From Lineus longissimus (taxonomy: Eukaryota > Nemertea > Pilidiophora > Heteronemertea > Lineidae), in NCBI RefSeq assembly GCF_910592395.1, contig NC_088315.1:13189808-13253807 (forward strand): DNA of 64,000 nt, read 5' to 3'. The notes below the pieces were generated by a model that had not been told where the DNA came from, made no database searches, and saw only the letters and a program-made list of their open reading frames with translations. The position numbers were made by a program, and so were the translations under genes. This document shows, piece by piece, positions 23,264 through 34,287 of this stretch (within the stretch, counting starts at the first letter, position 1; the number at the start of each line of letters is the position of its first letter).

Positions 23264-23635
23264 TTAAAAAAGATCTGCTAAAAGAAACACATCATATTTT
23301 AAGTACAAGTCGATACACTTTCCATGATCCCACTCTGTAGGGTGTTGTTTTGCTTTGAAGTGATCCAAAATCTCTTTTGCTTTTTGATACAGCGCTGGTG
23401 GCCCCATTTCATTTTTCAGGTCATTAAAAAACATATCTTCTCTGAGTGATTTTTTGTCTGTCATTGACTTTTTGATGTTGTCCAAACTGTCCAAACTGTT
23501 GTCCAAACTGGATTCTCTGTCATTGACTTTTTGATGTTGTCGAAACTGGATTGCAGAAATCTGAATGAGTCTAAAAACTGCATACAACCAAACTGAAAAG
23601 AAATATACTTTATATGATTCGGGGAGCAGCATCAT
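23264..23635 (-). pseudogene. Polinton/Maverick-type DNA polymerase B fragment
   Basis: The - strand frame reads MFFNDLKNEMGPPALYQKAKE and ends CIDLYLKYDVFLLADLF. Protein-primed type B polymerases of Polintons have the segment Y..A..W..F followed by DLYLKTDVLLLADVF at the exonuclease/polymerase junction, so I assign it there. Only about 60 residues are recognisable. Upstream, a 61-bp direct duplication (GTCATTGACTTTTTGATG at 23461 and 23520) inflates the frame. No other Polinton gene is nearby. Confidence 0.55.
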
Positions 23636-23671
23636 CCTCCCACCCCTTTAGTCTTCCTAATCAATGTTTTT

Positions 23672-24403
23672 CGCTCATCCTAGGTTAGTCTATACAACAC
23701 CGCAGTGTCCGCTGTCCGTCATTGTCCGTCGTCGTCGCCTGTATCCTGTTTTAAAGTGGCACGTTTCTTAACCGCTAGGGCTTTGAACTTGAAACTTTGT
23801 ACATAAAACCCCCCAGGTCAGTTGACCTCTGACGCTGACATTCGGTCCGATCATACTTTCGACTTGGCCACCAGGGGGCCAAAAGTTAAAACCTAAAAAA
23901 TGCATTGCCTCGCTTATAAGCGACTCGTTTTTGGTAAAATGTTTATGGTAACAAGGATACATCACATAGCATACAGGTTTTTGATTTAACCTAATTTTCA
24001 AGGTCGCAGAGGTCAAATGGTGTGTATTGGCCGTTTCAGGGTGACAACGTTTCCTAACCACTGAAGCTATGAACTTGAAATTAGGTACACATTACTCCCT
24101 AAATCAGATAACCTCTGACACCAAATTTCGGTCTGATCTGATTCTTGACTTGGCCACCAGGGGGCTAAAACTAAAAAAGGTACAAAGTGCAATATCACAC
24201 TTATTAGTGACTTGTTTTTCAATGAAATTTTATGGTAGGTACTCCAAGCAAGGATACATCACATATCATATGGGTATTCCAAGTAACGATATATCACATG
24301 TCATACCGACTTTGGCTTGACCTATAAACTAGACATAACGAGGATGAATTCCTAGCCACCAAATATCTATACGGTGAACACAGTGACCCTTGGCTGTTTC
24401 ATT
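23672..24403 (+). mobile_element. Family A element with degraded ends
   Basis: Interior modules and a GTCCGTCGTCGTCG run are clear; the 5' end has decayed to GGTTAGTCTATACAAC and the 3' end to GACCCTTGGCTGTTTCATT. An old copy. Confidence 0.65.
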
Positions 24404-24552
24404 TTAACCAGTGTTTTGATGAAAAGATGAGGGTCATAGTGACTATGGTTGTGAAAGAAAATCAGAACAAAGTTGACATAACTAATGAGATAGCAAGAGT
24501 TTTGAGCTGCGCCTCTGAATTTACCGCTGTAGTGATCATGATACTCCCGTTG

Positions 24553-25134
24553 TTTTTGGCTCACCGTCAGGGGAGTCTATATGATAGCCCTGTGTCCGTC
24601 GTCGTCCTGTTTCAAAAAGAAGTGGAAACCTAAAAAGTGTGATATCTCTCTTATGAGTGACTCGTTTTCAATAGCATTTTTATGGTAGGTAGTCCTCGTA
24701 AAGAAAATTCACATATCCTACAGGTTTTTGATTTGACCTGCTTTTCAAGGTCACAGGGTTCAAATGACGTAAATTGGTCGTTTGAGTGTAACTATGGCAC
24801 GTTTCTTAACCACTAAAGCTATGAACTTGAAATTTGGTACACATGACTCCCTATGTCATGTAACCTGGGACACTAAATTTCGATCTGATCTGGTACTCAA
24901 CTTGGCCTCCAGGAGGCCAAAACTAAAATAGGTAAAAAGTGCAATATCTCGTTTATTAGTGACTTGTTTTTGATGATATTCTTATGGTACTTACTCCAAG
25001 GAACGATACTTCACATGTGATACTGATTTTGGTTTGACCTATATACTATACATGTACAATGTTTCTTAACTCGGATGAATTCCAAAGCACCAAATATCTA
25101 TACGGTGAGCACAATGGCCCCTGGCCGTTTCATT
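24553..25134 (+). mobile_element. Family A element, short copy
   Basis: Starts TTTTTGGCTCACCGTCAGGG and ends GGCCGTTTCATT, about 580 bp with roughly one and a half interior modules and a short GTCGTCG run. It sits about 150 bp upstream of the tetraspanin exon. A short (ATT)n run follows. Confidence 0.8.
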
Positions 25135-25283
25135 AGTATTATTATTATAGTTTTTACTATTATTATTATCCCTTATCTTATATTATTTAAGCCATTCCGA
25201 AGTGTCTGGCACATAACATCCAGTCATATACTCTTGCCCATTATAATGGCCTGGCTTAACTCAATACCTTTTCACCACTTCAG

Positions 25284-25493
25284 TTAGGAGGATGCACCAT
25301 ACTTGGCCTTGGCATCTGGCTGACGGTAGATTCAACTATAGTCCGTTATGTACATCTGATTACCATTAGCGCAGATGACCCTCACATTGAGACGGCAGCT
25401 TGGCTGATGATAGGTCTGGGTGTGTTTGTCTTGGGAGTAGGCTTTGTTGGCTGCTGTGGAGCCCTACATGAGAGCAAGTGTATGCTCTGTCTG
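25284..25493 (+). CDS. Tetraspanin exon (TM1 end, EC1, TM2, CCG motif)
   Basis: A 70-codon exon, phase 0 at both ends, between acceptor TTTTCACCACTTCAG and donor CTG|GTGAGTA. It encodes LGGCTILGLGIWLTVD (end of the first membrane helix), a small extracellular loop, then WLMIGLGVFVLGVGFVGCCG and ALHESKCMLCL. The Gly-Cys-Cys-Gly at the end of TM2 followed by a short intracellular segment is diagnostic of tetraspanins, membrane organisers that bind integrins and other partners. The first exon with the start codon is not identifiable upstream in this window. The next exon is 17 kb downstream. Confidence 0.85.
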
Positions 25494-26269
25494 GTGAGTA
25501 TTAAATCATCCCAAGGAACAAATTACTTCTGTATTACCAAGGCAGTCATTTTTGCAAAAGCACACCTCCGTCTGGTGTCAGATTAGCGATAACGAGTTGA
25601 GTGCAAGGTACATTTTTTACCTAATCACCTTTTCGTAGTAATTATAGGTGAAATCTCTAATGTTTTTCTTTCTGTATACATGGGTAAGTGTCTCAATATT
25701 AACGAATACTACTCGAGTGTGTGATCTGAGCCACCACACCACATGATCTGATTTTCCCCTGCCTCAGAAAGCACAAGACCACAGGTCGAGAGCATTTTCA
25801 GGGCGGGGAAAACATGAACCGGGAAAACATGAACGAGTGCCATCCGGTGTCGAGGGTCAGACACAATGGCAGTATTATATTTAGTATATACCACACATTT
25901 TCCCTGAAATACCAAGAAATGGTTGATTAAAAGGGAATATTCGTCATGTTTTGGCCGAAAATCTCATTTAGTGAATGCGTCATGGAAAACATAAGTTTTG
26001 AGGTATTGAACGACGTCACGACCTCACGCCGATTTTGAAAGCCAATAGTGGGGGAATTCCAACATAATGATGTAAAAAAGACAACATTGAATAGGACCAG
26101 AAGTTTTGAAGGGGCTTTCTCCGGATCTTCAATTGGTCGACCTTGATTAAACTTTTTACAAGGTGATCCAATGATTCCGAAAATATGAAAGTAAGTTGTT
26201 ACTTAATTTCATATTTTTAGAGTCATTGGATCACAATCTGTCCATAACACGTAAGTAATGTTAGAACAT
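25494..26269 (+). other. Tetraspanin intron, non-repetitive part
   Basis: Begins with the donor. No repeat recognised up to the LTR element at 26270; the last four bases (ACAT, 26266-26269) are its target duplication. Confidence 0.6.
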
Positions 26270-26656
26270 TGGAAGGCTTGCCCTGTCTAGGTCTATGTGG
26301 GGTTGAAGTATAAGAACTAATATCCACAGCCGACTTTGTGTGATGATGGTGAATATAATATATCTCTTAGTCTTCTTTTTGTGGATGATCGTGAATGTCT
26401 ATTCAGGGCCAAGCCAACTCTCTCTCTCCCTGTCTTTTTCACAACAAGCACACCACCCTTGGTAACCAACCATACGTCATCCCCTCTTCCCCAAAATACC
26501 CAATCAGGACTTGGCTCTGACCAACATATAATATGGCGTGATACGACCAGACGTACTCCTTTTTTAACCCCTGTGGCAAGTTGCCACAAACCAAATTTAG
26601 AAATACTCGCTTACTTATTTATAAACTGAATGGTCAAATAGGTCCACTACCTTACA
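26270..26656 (-). repeat. 3' LTR
   Basis: 387 bp. On the - strand it starts TGTAAGGTAGTGGACC and ends GCAAGCCTTCCA. It matches the right LTR (37527-37817 plus 39898-39988) with differences near 26470, 26612, 26621 and 26654 and in the T-run that hosts the insertion. Confidence 0.9.
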
Positions 26657-26672
26657 CATTCCCCCTTTGACT
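26657..26672 (-). promoter_or_regulatory. Polypurine tract
   Basis: On the - strand the bases just before the 3' LTR read GTCAAAGGGGGAATG, an A/G run typical of the plus-strand primer of LTR retroelements. Confidence 0.75.
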
Positions 26673-27325
26673 AATTTTCGACCCCGAAAATATTTCAGTA
26701 CATCTGATCAGCCATGGAATATGAATGAAATGAGGTACATGCTTTGATGAAACAATTCTTTTCTTCGTGTAATTTTTGTGGGTTTTTTTTCTTTAAAGTC
26801 CACTCATCGTAGCTGTCCTTGGCACGGGGTAATCCAGGTCACCATGAAGGCCTTCTGAAGTATATTATATAGTGAAAAGTTAAGCAAAGTTCATGAGATT
26901 AATGTCTATATACGATACGCGTAAAAATGTGGCCACAAAAGTGTCTATAATTCCACGATCCGTGGTGAATGTTCCAAGCGGCAACTCTATATAGAATCCT
27001 TTGACATTGGTACAGCTTACGCCAATCGAAGTGATAATGTCATTGACTTGTCACTCCCTCCTGCGATAACTGAGATGTGCGACGTTTTTGACTCCAGTGC
27101 AGCAGCTACGCATCACTGCGGCACCAGAGTGTGCACAACGTGCATATCATCAAAATAAACGATGTAATGTCAGGACAATCCTGGCCAAGCCATGTGTGCT
27201 TGCAGCCACAGCATCCCGTATTCTTGAATAATGATTTTTTTGTTTTGTTTTGGCGTTAGCGACGTGGAAGGATGGGGATGAAATAATCTGGACTGCAAAG
27301 AATTTGTGGTACCAGTATGACTTAA

Positions 27326-27933
27326 CCCTTTCACTGCCGGTAGCTTCCAATTTTTAGCTACCTCACCTGCCGGTAGGTTTCTTTGTTTTAACATGATTTT
27401 GAGTATGGATATTTCTCCACACTGTAGAGAGAAAGCCTCTGGAGATAGAGCAAAACAATGTATATAGAAGTTGTTCAGTGTTGCCTACTCTTCGAAATGG
27501 GACCATAATTTGCCCTAATTTGCATACCGCCATCTTGAATTTATAATGAGGACGACAATTTTTTTGAAAAAACTATGTATATCCTGTGTGTCACTATACA
27601 CACTCTCATTATCGCTAATTTGTTCATCATTTACATCAAAGTCCGGATCTAAATCATCATCATCGACGAACTCCTCACCAGAGTCGAATCGTTCACTATA
27701 TCCAGCTCATCAAGGACCTCAGACACAGTCAGTTTCTTGGTCATTTTGGCTTCAAATTACTCGATAAACTTCCATACATCGAAATATAAAACCATCCGCC
27801 ATGTTTTGCTGAACCATCTATACTACCGCGCCAGCTATCAAACTTTACGCTAACCACGCTCAATAACGAAATTTCAATAGTTTTATAGTGTATGGATAAT
27901 TGTCGCAGAAGTGCGCCTCCGGCAGTGAAAGGG
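27326..27933 (-). mobile_element. piggyBac-type element, internally deleted (in LTR element)
   Basis: 608 bp with TIRs CCCTTTCACTGCCGG and CCGGCAGTGAAAGGG. The left flank is TTAA (27322-27325) and the right flank TTTA, a one-base decay of the expected TTAA. Subterminal GCCGGTAG repeats occur near the left end. Only the N-terminal transposase exon remains (27595-27744). It lies in the 3' noncoding region of the LTR element, so it inserted there or travelled with it. Confidence 0.85.
27580..27744 (-). pseudogene. piggyBac transposase N-terminal remnant
   Basis: From ATG at 27744 the - strand reads MTKKLTVSEVLDELD; after a one-base shift it continues with YSERFDSGEEFVDDDDLD and SDNESVYSDTQ. The basic start, EVLxxL helix and acidic tail are the pattern also seen at 6632 and 51153. 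No catalytic domain. Confidence 0.6.
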
Positions 27934-28519
27934 TTTACATAAGAGGGGGAGATGTGGAGACTGAAGTAATGAACAATCAATGTCAATCATGTGAGAGTCT
28001 AGTTCCAAAAAATATAATGTAATTATCCGTGAGCCTGTGGAATAATCCTTCCTAGAATATGATAGTGTCCTCCTTGAAAAGGTCGTTTAGTCACAATCAC
28101 TGTTGACCATTACTGTTGAACATCAATCGCAATCCTACCTCCGAGTTAGAGGCAATGTTTAAGGTACCACCCACTGATGAGAATATAATTTTTTTTTGTT
28201 ATATAGATTGCCCAATGCTTGAAGGCCATAAGGTGCATAGACTAGGAAAGAAAAGAATCTTAACTGATAATTCTTCATACCCTCTCCACCCCCATTTTTT
28301 TGTGAAGATAAATCCAAAACCATACAGCTGGTGCCTTAACAGTGTTAAAGAGGGCACCCCTTGTGCACGCGTGGATGATGACAATTCAGTGGAGAGTTGA
28401 GAAACTATACAATCTAAACACTATATACAATATTCATGGTTACAAACCCATTCTCAATTTGGAAATGATATATTTATATGACTAATTTATATTGAGTAGT
28501 TTTGATTCAGATGACGCAT

Positions 28520-29164
28520 CTAAATCATAAATAAGTTGTCCGTCCCAACAACGGACAATGGTGTCATCAAGCCGCCATAGGCCTTATACATCAATGCTGA
28601 ATAGGGGGTTTTCAGCATCCTTGTGGTCCTGGCCAGGAGAAGCGGAGACAGTGATACTGCATCAGGAATACACGCTGTCCGCTCCGCGGCAGCGTGCCGT
28701 ACACAAAGCCTGGGCCCCTCCAAAGCATTCTTTGGCCATGGAAAATATGCCTTGATGGCAATCTTGTGGAAACGGGGATTGTCCGCAAGAGAATATGGCT
28801 CCGGGCACCCAGGTAAAGACATGATAATGATATCCAGACAGTCCCTATAATTGAAAAGCCGAAGAATTATCCTTGTCTTAGGCTGCCCTACCAATACGGG
28901 AAACAGGCCGATATGGCGTGAACAACAAATCACAAAGCGATATAAGGTCAGAGCTGCCAACATAATAACCACTATAGTTAACAAGATCATTTCCATAGAC
29001 AGGGACTCTGATGGGACAATGGTCAACAGGGGTCGCTGTGACCAGCCTGGCAATGGAATAAATACAGATTCATTTGAAGCCAATATGGTACCTGAGACAG
29101 TTGGAACGGGGGCATGGGAAGCGGCGGGCAAGAGAGATACCAGACAACAATGGGTACGAAACAA
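28520..29164 (-). pseudogene. env: Envelope gene, 3' frame (membrane anchor and tail)
   Basis: A 214-codon frame overlapping the previous env frame by about 90 bases. It has a strong hydrophobic helix (ILLTIVVIMLAALTLYRFVI) followed by paired cysteines and a roughly 130-residue hydrophilic C-terminus, consistent with a membrane anchor plus cytoplasmic tail. Whether it is reached through a frameshift from 29070-29900 or is a separate small ORF cannot be decided from this copy. Confidence 0.5.
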
Positions 29165-29900
29165 ACATGTAAGTGCTCAGAATTATTGCGAGAACGCTCA
29201 GTATGCCCGGAATAGAAATAAGGGAGGATGGGTCAAAATCAAACGTTGATGCATTGAGGTCAGGCAATTTTGATTGAAGAGCATCAACTTTCGAGGCATA
29301 GAGTTTCTCATTTTTCTTTGCCTTCTGTATTAATTTCTTAAAATCCATGGTGAGCCTCTTATCCTTACTGCCAATACTCTCCCAATCGTCCGAGTTGGAA
29401 AATGTTATATTGGGTAGAACGAGTTTGGGCATGTGTTCATATGTCTGGCGGCCGGGAATATAGATGTTCTCATCCGGGTGCAGGGCATAACGCACCGCCA
29501 AATTCATTGGATGTAAATATGTCACATCCTGCTCACCGGAAGTGCACCCGGTAACTTTGGCAGCTATTTGGAAGGTGGGGCTCCTAAGCGAACAACCACA
29601 ACGCAATTTCAAAAGACAAAAGATACAAGAAGGACGAGTAACGGTCGGGGTATCTAAACACGAAATTTCCCAGGTCGTCCGCTTGCCTGAAGCCAGATAT
29701 AAGTCATGGGTCAAATCAACAGCACCCTCCAGTAACCCATCATGCCGATACTGGATGTCACAAAATTTCATGATATCTGCTGGAATATTAAAAGAGAGCG
29801 CACTAGCGCATGAGGGATTGCTCTTTGGCTTCATTGATTTAGTACCGTCACAGATCTTAAATTCTTTGCCATGACGGGCAGCAAGGAATGCAAAATCCAA
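29070..29900 (-). pseudogene. env: Envelope gene, central and C-terminal ectodomain frame
   Basis: Continues the env reading frame after an in-frame TAG at 29952-29954. Cysteine-rich ectodomain with several C-x2-C or C-x-C pairs, a Lys-rich heptad-like segment, then the hydrophobic run IPGILSVLAIILSTYMFV that could be a membrane span. Similar in layout to envelope proteins of invertebrate Ty3/gypsy elements. Confidence 0.6.
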
Positions 29901-29951
29901 TTCTAGATAGTATTGTTCGTCACGCGATATGCCGATGAAATCAACCCCTGG

Positions 29952-30284
29952 CTAAATTGTCGTTGTATCAGTACGAGAGCCATTGAGGGGTACAGGAACA
30001 GTAACAACATTGAAAATTTCAAAATAGGTCTCCATTGACCGTAGTGGAATTTTAACGGAGACATATAAGTATTTATCGGACACGGTATAAACAATATCCC
30101 TGTTCTGGTAAACAAAGGCTGCGTCCGTGTAAGCCAGTTCAAACCCTGCATACTTGACAGGCAACATAATTTGAACCTGTCGGAGAACTGTCTCCACCTG
30201 ATCTGGGGATATGAGGGACACCGGCAGGTAACCCTTTAGAATACTCTGGCTGGCCAACATAAAATTTTGTGAAATGCGTTCCAC
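29952..30284 (-). pseudogene. env: Envelope gene, middle frame
   Basis: A 110-codon frame in the same phase as 29070-29900 and one base out of phase with 30139-31047. It joins the fusion subunit to the later ectodomain. The shift near 30280 and the TAG at 29952 show that this copy cannot make the full protein. Confidence 0.6.
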
Positions 30285-31047
30285 TTAAGAGATTGTTTAG
30301 ATCAGACATCAATATCTGAAACAAGGAGGAGAAAAGATTCAATCGGTTAAGTATATCCTCCTCCACTTCATACCGTTTATCATACGTATCTTCCAGGGCA
30401 TCGACCTCAGTTTTCAAAGCTGTAATGTCCTGGTGGTTGAGCCTCATGCCATCGATGGCGTTGGAAACCTGTTTCCCAGATGTCTTCATGAAAGAACTGA
30501 GCATATCATCATGGCGATGTATCTGGTCTGTGGCCAAATGCTCCTCCTTTTCAATCCTCTGTATGTGCTGAGCCAGGAGTTCGACGTCCCCGGTCGAAGC
30601 TGTCCCAAATAAACTTTTGCTAATCTGCCCGATAAATGAAAATAAAGCCCTGCGTTGGCGGATCGCCGGCTTGATTGTAGTCGGTTCCGTGACATTGTTA
30701 ACTAACATTAACTTAAACAATTGAGTATGGTTCCATACGCGGTAAATGATGTCATGGCGCTGATTATCCAATGACGTGAGGAGTTTTGTGAGTCTGGCAC
30801 ATTCCTTATGGTGCCTTTCACACTGTGGAAGCAGAAAGCTAACGATCTCTGGATCAAGCCAAGGGATTGCAAACGAATGCATCCAGTATGAGGCCCCGTT
30901 ATCCAAGGCTCCGACATGATATAGGGCAGCGCCATAACCAGGGCGTAATATTGGTGTCCTTCGTGTTATGCCACTGACGAGTGGTGGAATCAGCACCATG
31001 AGGACAACCAGGAGAAGTTGCCCGACTCCGCAAATTGTCCCAGCCAT
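30139..31047 (-). CDS. env: Envelope protein, N-terminal part with cleavage site and fusion peptide
   Basis: A 302-codon frame beginning with a hydrophobic signal-like segment (LLLVVLMVLIPPLVSG). At about residue 130 it has RQRR, a furin-type site, followed at once by ALFSFIGQISKSLFGTA, and then long heptad-like helices. Cleavage site plus conserved FxFIGxxxKxLFG fusion peptide is the arrangement of the baculovirus F-like envelope proteins found in errantiviruses and other invertebrate Ty3 elements. Its start overlaps the end of the integrase/chromodomain frame, so it would be expressed from a spliced or subgenomic RNA. Confidence 0.75.
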   Translation of the reverse strand: MAGTICGVGQLLLVVLMVLIPPLVSGITRRTPILRPGYGAALYHVGALDNGASYWMHSFAIPWLDPEIVSFLLPQCERHHKECARLTKLLTSLDNQRHDIIYRVWNHTQLFKLMLVNNVTEPTTIKPAIRQRRALFSFIGQISKSLFGTASTGDVELLAQHIQRIEKEEHLATDQIHRHDDMLSSFMKTSGKQVSNAIDGMRLNHQDITALKTEVDALEDTYDKRYEVEEDILNRLNLFSSLFQILMSDLNNLLSGTHFTKFYVGQPEYSKGLPAGVPHIPRSGGDSSPTGSNYVACQVCRV

Positions 31048-31324
31048 CTGGAAAGAGAAGAGGCATCGATATACTAGGCGCGGAGTGAATCTTCATATTA
31101 TCCAAATTATCAGCCGTATTGACCCAAGTACAACGGCTCATTGGATATCCCTTCCACTTTACTCGATACTGCGTCGCATTCTTATGTTGCCTATGGCCAA
31201 CCAATTTCTCGATTTCATAGACTTTGCCTCGTCTGGTCGGCTTCAAAGGAACAGGGTCTGTGGTGGTGGGAGCATCCAAAACTAATTGGTCATCACCAGC
31301 AACTGAGGGAGGCCTGTTCCCCAT
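30899..31324 (-). CDS. pol: Chromodomain, C-terminal extension of integrase
   Basis: A frame overlapping the end of the integrase frame encodes YEIEKLVGHR, then YRVKWKGYPMSRCTWV and ADNL. This is the chromodomain signature (aromatic residue, VKWKGY, xTW, NL), which in chromoviruses targets integration to modified histones. The aromatic cage looks partial: Y and W are present, and the residue following the TW is Val instead of the usual Glu/Pro. A frameshift near 31.3 kb separates it from integrase in this copy. Confidence 0.75.
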   Translation of the reverse strand: MGNRPPSVAGDDQLVLDAPTTTDPVPLKPTRRGKVYEIEKLVGHRQHKNATQYRVKWKGYPMSRCTWVNTADNLDNMKIHSAPSISMPLLFPDGWDNLRSRATSPGCPHGADSTTRQWHNTKDTNITPWLWRCPISCRSLG

Positions 31325-32646
31325 GGCAATTTGGTCATTGGGCCCGCTGGTGGCACAAGTGGGTTATCCGGAAGGACATTGCGCACATTAGGCCGGGCAA
31401 GGGGATCAGTCCAGACTTTAAGACGATCTGAGTGAACAGGTGCCTTAAGCCTTTTGCCTTGCATGGTCCGCAATTGGTATGAGCTATTGGTGTTACCCAC
31501 TAATTTATCAATCAGGTATGGTCCATGCCATAGAAGTTGGAGTTTCCTACTCAAGTGTCGTTTGTGGGCTGGATGATATAACCAAACTTTGTCATTAATC
31601 TTGAACACAGGAACCTTCGCTCGTTTGTCATATTGCTGTTTTTGCTGAGCTTGAGCATTGGTTAGGTTTTCGATTGCCTTTGATTGGGCTATACGAAGCC
31701 TTTCGATCTTTCTGTCCAGGTGCTGCTGCGGTTTCTCAATTGCATCCCTGGACTCAAGCAATGCAACATCTGAAGGAAGCCTTGGCATCCTGCCGTACCA
31801 GAGATAGAAGGGGCTATCGCCTGTGGAGAGGCATGGAGTTGACCTATAGCTAAATAGGATTGGGTCAATATACTCATCCCATGTGAGTTGGTGAGCATCC
31901 ACATACATGGATATGCCTTGGATCAATGTGCCATTAAACTTCTCCGTGAGACCATTGCACTGAGGCCGATAGGACGACGTCAGGTGATGTTCAACATCCA
32001 ATATCCTACACAATGATTGAACCAATTTGGACAAGAAGTTTGTGCCCCGATCGCTAAGTAAGACCTTCATAGTCCCATGACGGCAGATGATAAGGCGAAA
32101 GAGGACATCTGCTACAACTGGGGCCTCAATCGTCTTACAGGGCACTGCCTCTACCCAGCGGGTCATGTGATCAGTCAGGACAATTATGAATCTATTGCCT
32201 TTCTTTGTCCTGGTGATTGGTCCCACGCAGTCAATTGCCACCCTATCAAATGGGGCCTCAACCGGGGGTAATGACTGAAGTGGTGCCCGCCTAATTGTCT
32301 TGGGTGTCTTCCTGGTGCTACAGGAAGCACATGTACGGACGTAATGATCGATGTCAGCTAACATACCCACCCAGTAGAACCTAGCCCTAATTTTTTTGTA
32401 TGTTTTCTTGGTAGAGAAATGGCCGGACAATATGTGGTCATGGGAGGCAATAAGGATTTCCTCCTTCACATTCTCTGGGATGACCAACCGGAAAGGATTG
32501 TTCTCCCCATCACCACGTTCCGCTTTGGTCATTAGCCTTTGTAATACACCATTCTCGTCCAAGGTGTAGGAGTCCGAGTTCAATACCAGTTTGCGGGCCT
32601 CCTTATCCTCCCCCGGAAGTACCCCCTTCTCTAGGTACTCAATCAT
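31282..32646 (-). CDS. pol: Integrase
   Basis: 454 codons in the same phase as the upstream RT frame, from which it is separated by one TAG codon. It has the zinc-binding N-terminus (HDHILSGHFSTKKT then CASCSTRK), the catalytic core with VAIDCVGPI (first Asp), LLSDRGTNF (second Asp) and YRPQCNGLTEKFN (Glu), and a GPY/F motif (WHGPYLIDKL) near the end. All catalytic residues are present. GPY/F followed by a chromodomain is typical of the chromovirus branch of Ty3 elements. Confidence 0.9.
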   Translation of the reverse strand: MIEYLEKGVLPGEDKEARKLVLNSDSYTLDENGVLQRLMTKAERGDGENNPFRLVIPENVKEEILIASHDHILSGHFSTKKTYKKIRARFYWVGMLADIDHYVRTCASCSTRKTPKTIRRAPLQSLPPVEAPFDRVAIDCVGPITRTKKGNRFIIVLTDHMTRWVEAVPCKTIEAPVVADVLFRLIICRHGTMKVLLSDRGTNFLSKLVQSLCRILDVEHHLTSSYRPQCNGLTEKFNGTLIQGISMYVDAHQLTWDEYIDPILFSYRSTPCLSTGDSPFYLWYGRMPRLPSDVALLESRDAIEKPQQHLDRKIERLRIAQSKAIENLTNAQAQQKQQYDKRAKVPVFKINDKVWLYHPAHKRHLSRKLQLLWHGPYLIDKLVGNTNSSYQLRTMQGKRLKAPVHSDRLKVWTDPLARPNVRNVLPDNPLVPPAGPMTKLPWGTGLPQLLVMTN

Positions 32647-32652
32647 TTTGAC

Positions 32653-34287
32653 CTAAACTGCATCTGCCCTCTGACGTTGGGTAATATCGGGAACATCGTC
32701 ATTGACAGCCACCACCGTGGTATCCCAGTCCCGACGGCTAAGTCCATCTGCATTGTTGTGATCCATCCCTGGGCGATGCTCCATTTCGAAGTCATACTGC
32801 TGTAAGTACAATATCCATCTAGCGAGGCGTCCCGTGGGATTCTTCATGTTCATGATATACCGTACTGCCGAGTGATCAGTAATAATTTTAAATCGCTGCT
32901 CAATCAAATATGGTCGCCAGAGCTTAAGGGTGGTGATTACTGCCAGGGTCTCCATTTCAGTCACTGTGAATGGTTTTTCTGCTGGTGTCAACCCCCGGCC
33001 ACCATAGGCAATGCAATATTCACACCCATCGCGTAATTGAGAGAGTACAATGCCAAGGCCTGTGTTGCTACAGTCGCAAGATACAATGAATTGCCGCGTG
33101 AAATCGGGAAATACCAGAACAGGCGGGTTGGTGATTTTCTCTTTAAGCAACTCAAAAGCCCGCTGCTCCTCCGGACCCCACTCAAAGTAAATCCCCTTCC
33201 TGAGTAGTTTATTCAGGGGTGATGCAATTTTCGCAAAGTCCTTGATTAACTTGCGGTAAAAGTTGGAGACACCCAGAAAGGACTGCAACTGACGCACTGA
33301 TGCTGGGGTTGGAAACTCGACAATGGCCTTGACCTTGTCATCGTCCACCTTGATACCTTGCTCGTTTACCTTGAACCCCAGGAATTTGAGTTCCTTTCTG
33401 AAGAAGAAACATTTGCTAGGTTTTAAGGTCAGGTTTGCAGCGGAGAAGGCTTGAAAGACCTGTTCTAAATGGTGCAAGTGTTCGTCGAAGGTGGATGAAA
33501 AGACAATCACATCATCCAGGTATACCAGACAAATTCTTTGGTTTAACCCCCTCAATACACTCTCCATGAGGCGCTGGAACGTGGCCGGTGCCGATTTTTT
33601 ACCAAAGCACATTACGTTGAACTCATACAAGCCCGAGTGACAAGTAAACGCCGACCTGTCTCGCGAATGCTGTCCATCCAGCTCCACTCGCCAGTAGCCA
33701 CTCCTCATGTCGAGGGTGGAGAAGAACTTTGGCTGAGTTGCACCAAGAGCATCTAGGGTGTCATCAATTCTTGGCAAAAAGTATGCATCACCAACACTGA
33801 CAGCATTGCATTTCCGAAGGTCAACACAAAATCTGGTACTACCATCACTTTTCTTAACCAAAACTACTGGAGAGCTCCATGCTGATTTCGACTCACTTAT
33901 GATCCCCCGTTCCAACATGTCTTTCACTGTATTATCAATAATCTGCCATGAGGCAGGGCCTACCCGGTAAGGTTGAGAACGTATGGGAGGACTACTGCCA
34001 GTGTCGACTCGGTGTTTTAAGACCGTTGTGCACCCCAATTCACTATCATCATTGGCAAAGACATGGCAATATTTCATTAGGAGTTCCTTGACAATTTGCT
34101 TTTGGTCGACAGTGATATCTGACTTGTCTAAGGAAACAGCAGGTGGATCAGTCTTGGCCAATCTAGCTGTGCGGGCCTGCTCAACAGGGGAACTCTGACC
34201 TTGAACTCCTTGCTCTGAACTTAACCCTAAGTTTGCCACTATTTCCGTCCGGCAGAAATCCAAATGTCCTAAGTTCGTGCAGCGCTA
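32653..34287 (-). CDS. pol: Reverse transcriptase and RNase H
   Basis: Open from the TAG at 34285-34287 to the TAG at 32653-32655; the ORF has no ATG at its beginning and is a segment of pol. RT motifs include FCVDLRKCN, LDMRSGYWRVELD (first catalytic Asp), GLYEFNVMCFG, and VYLDDVIVFS (the YLDD box). RNase H follows with FIVSCDCSNTGLG, TVTEMETLAVI and ITDHSAVRYI, then RPGMDHNNADGLSR. The order and residues are those of Ty3 polymerases. The in-frame stops before and after are the main defects. Confidence 0.9.

Noticed and set aside
32653-32655. Programmed readthrough of the TAG between RNase H and integrase
   Set aside because: Several other in-frame stops occur in the same pol frame and no readthrough context is evident; decay or a defective master is simpler.
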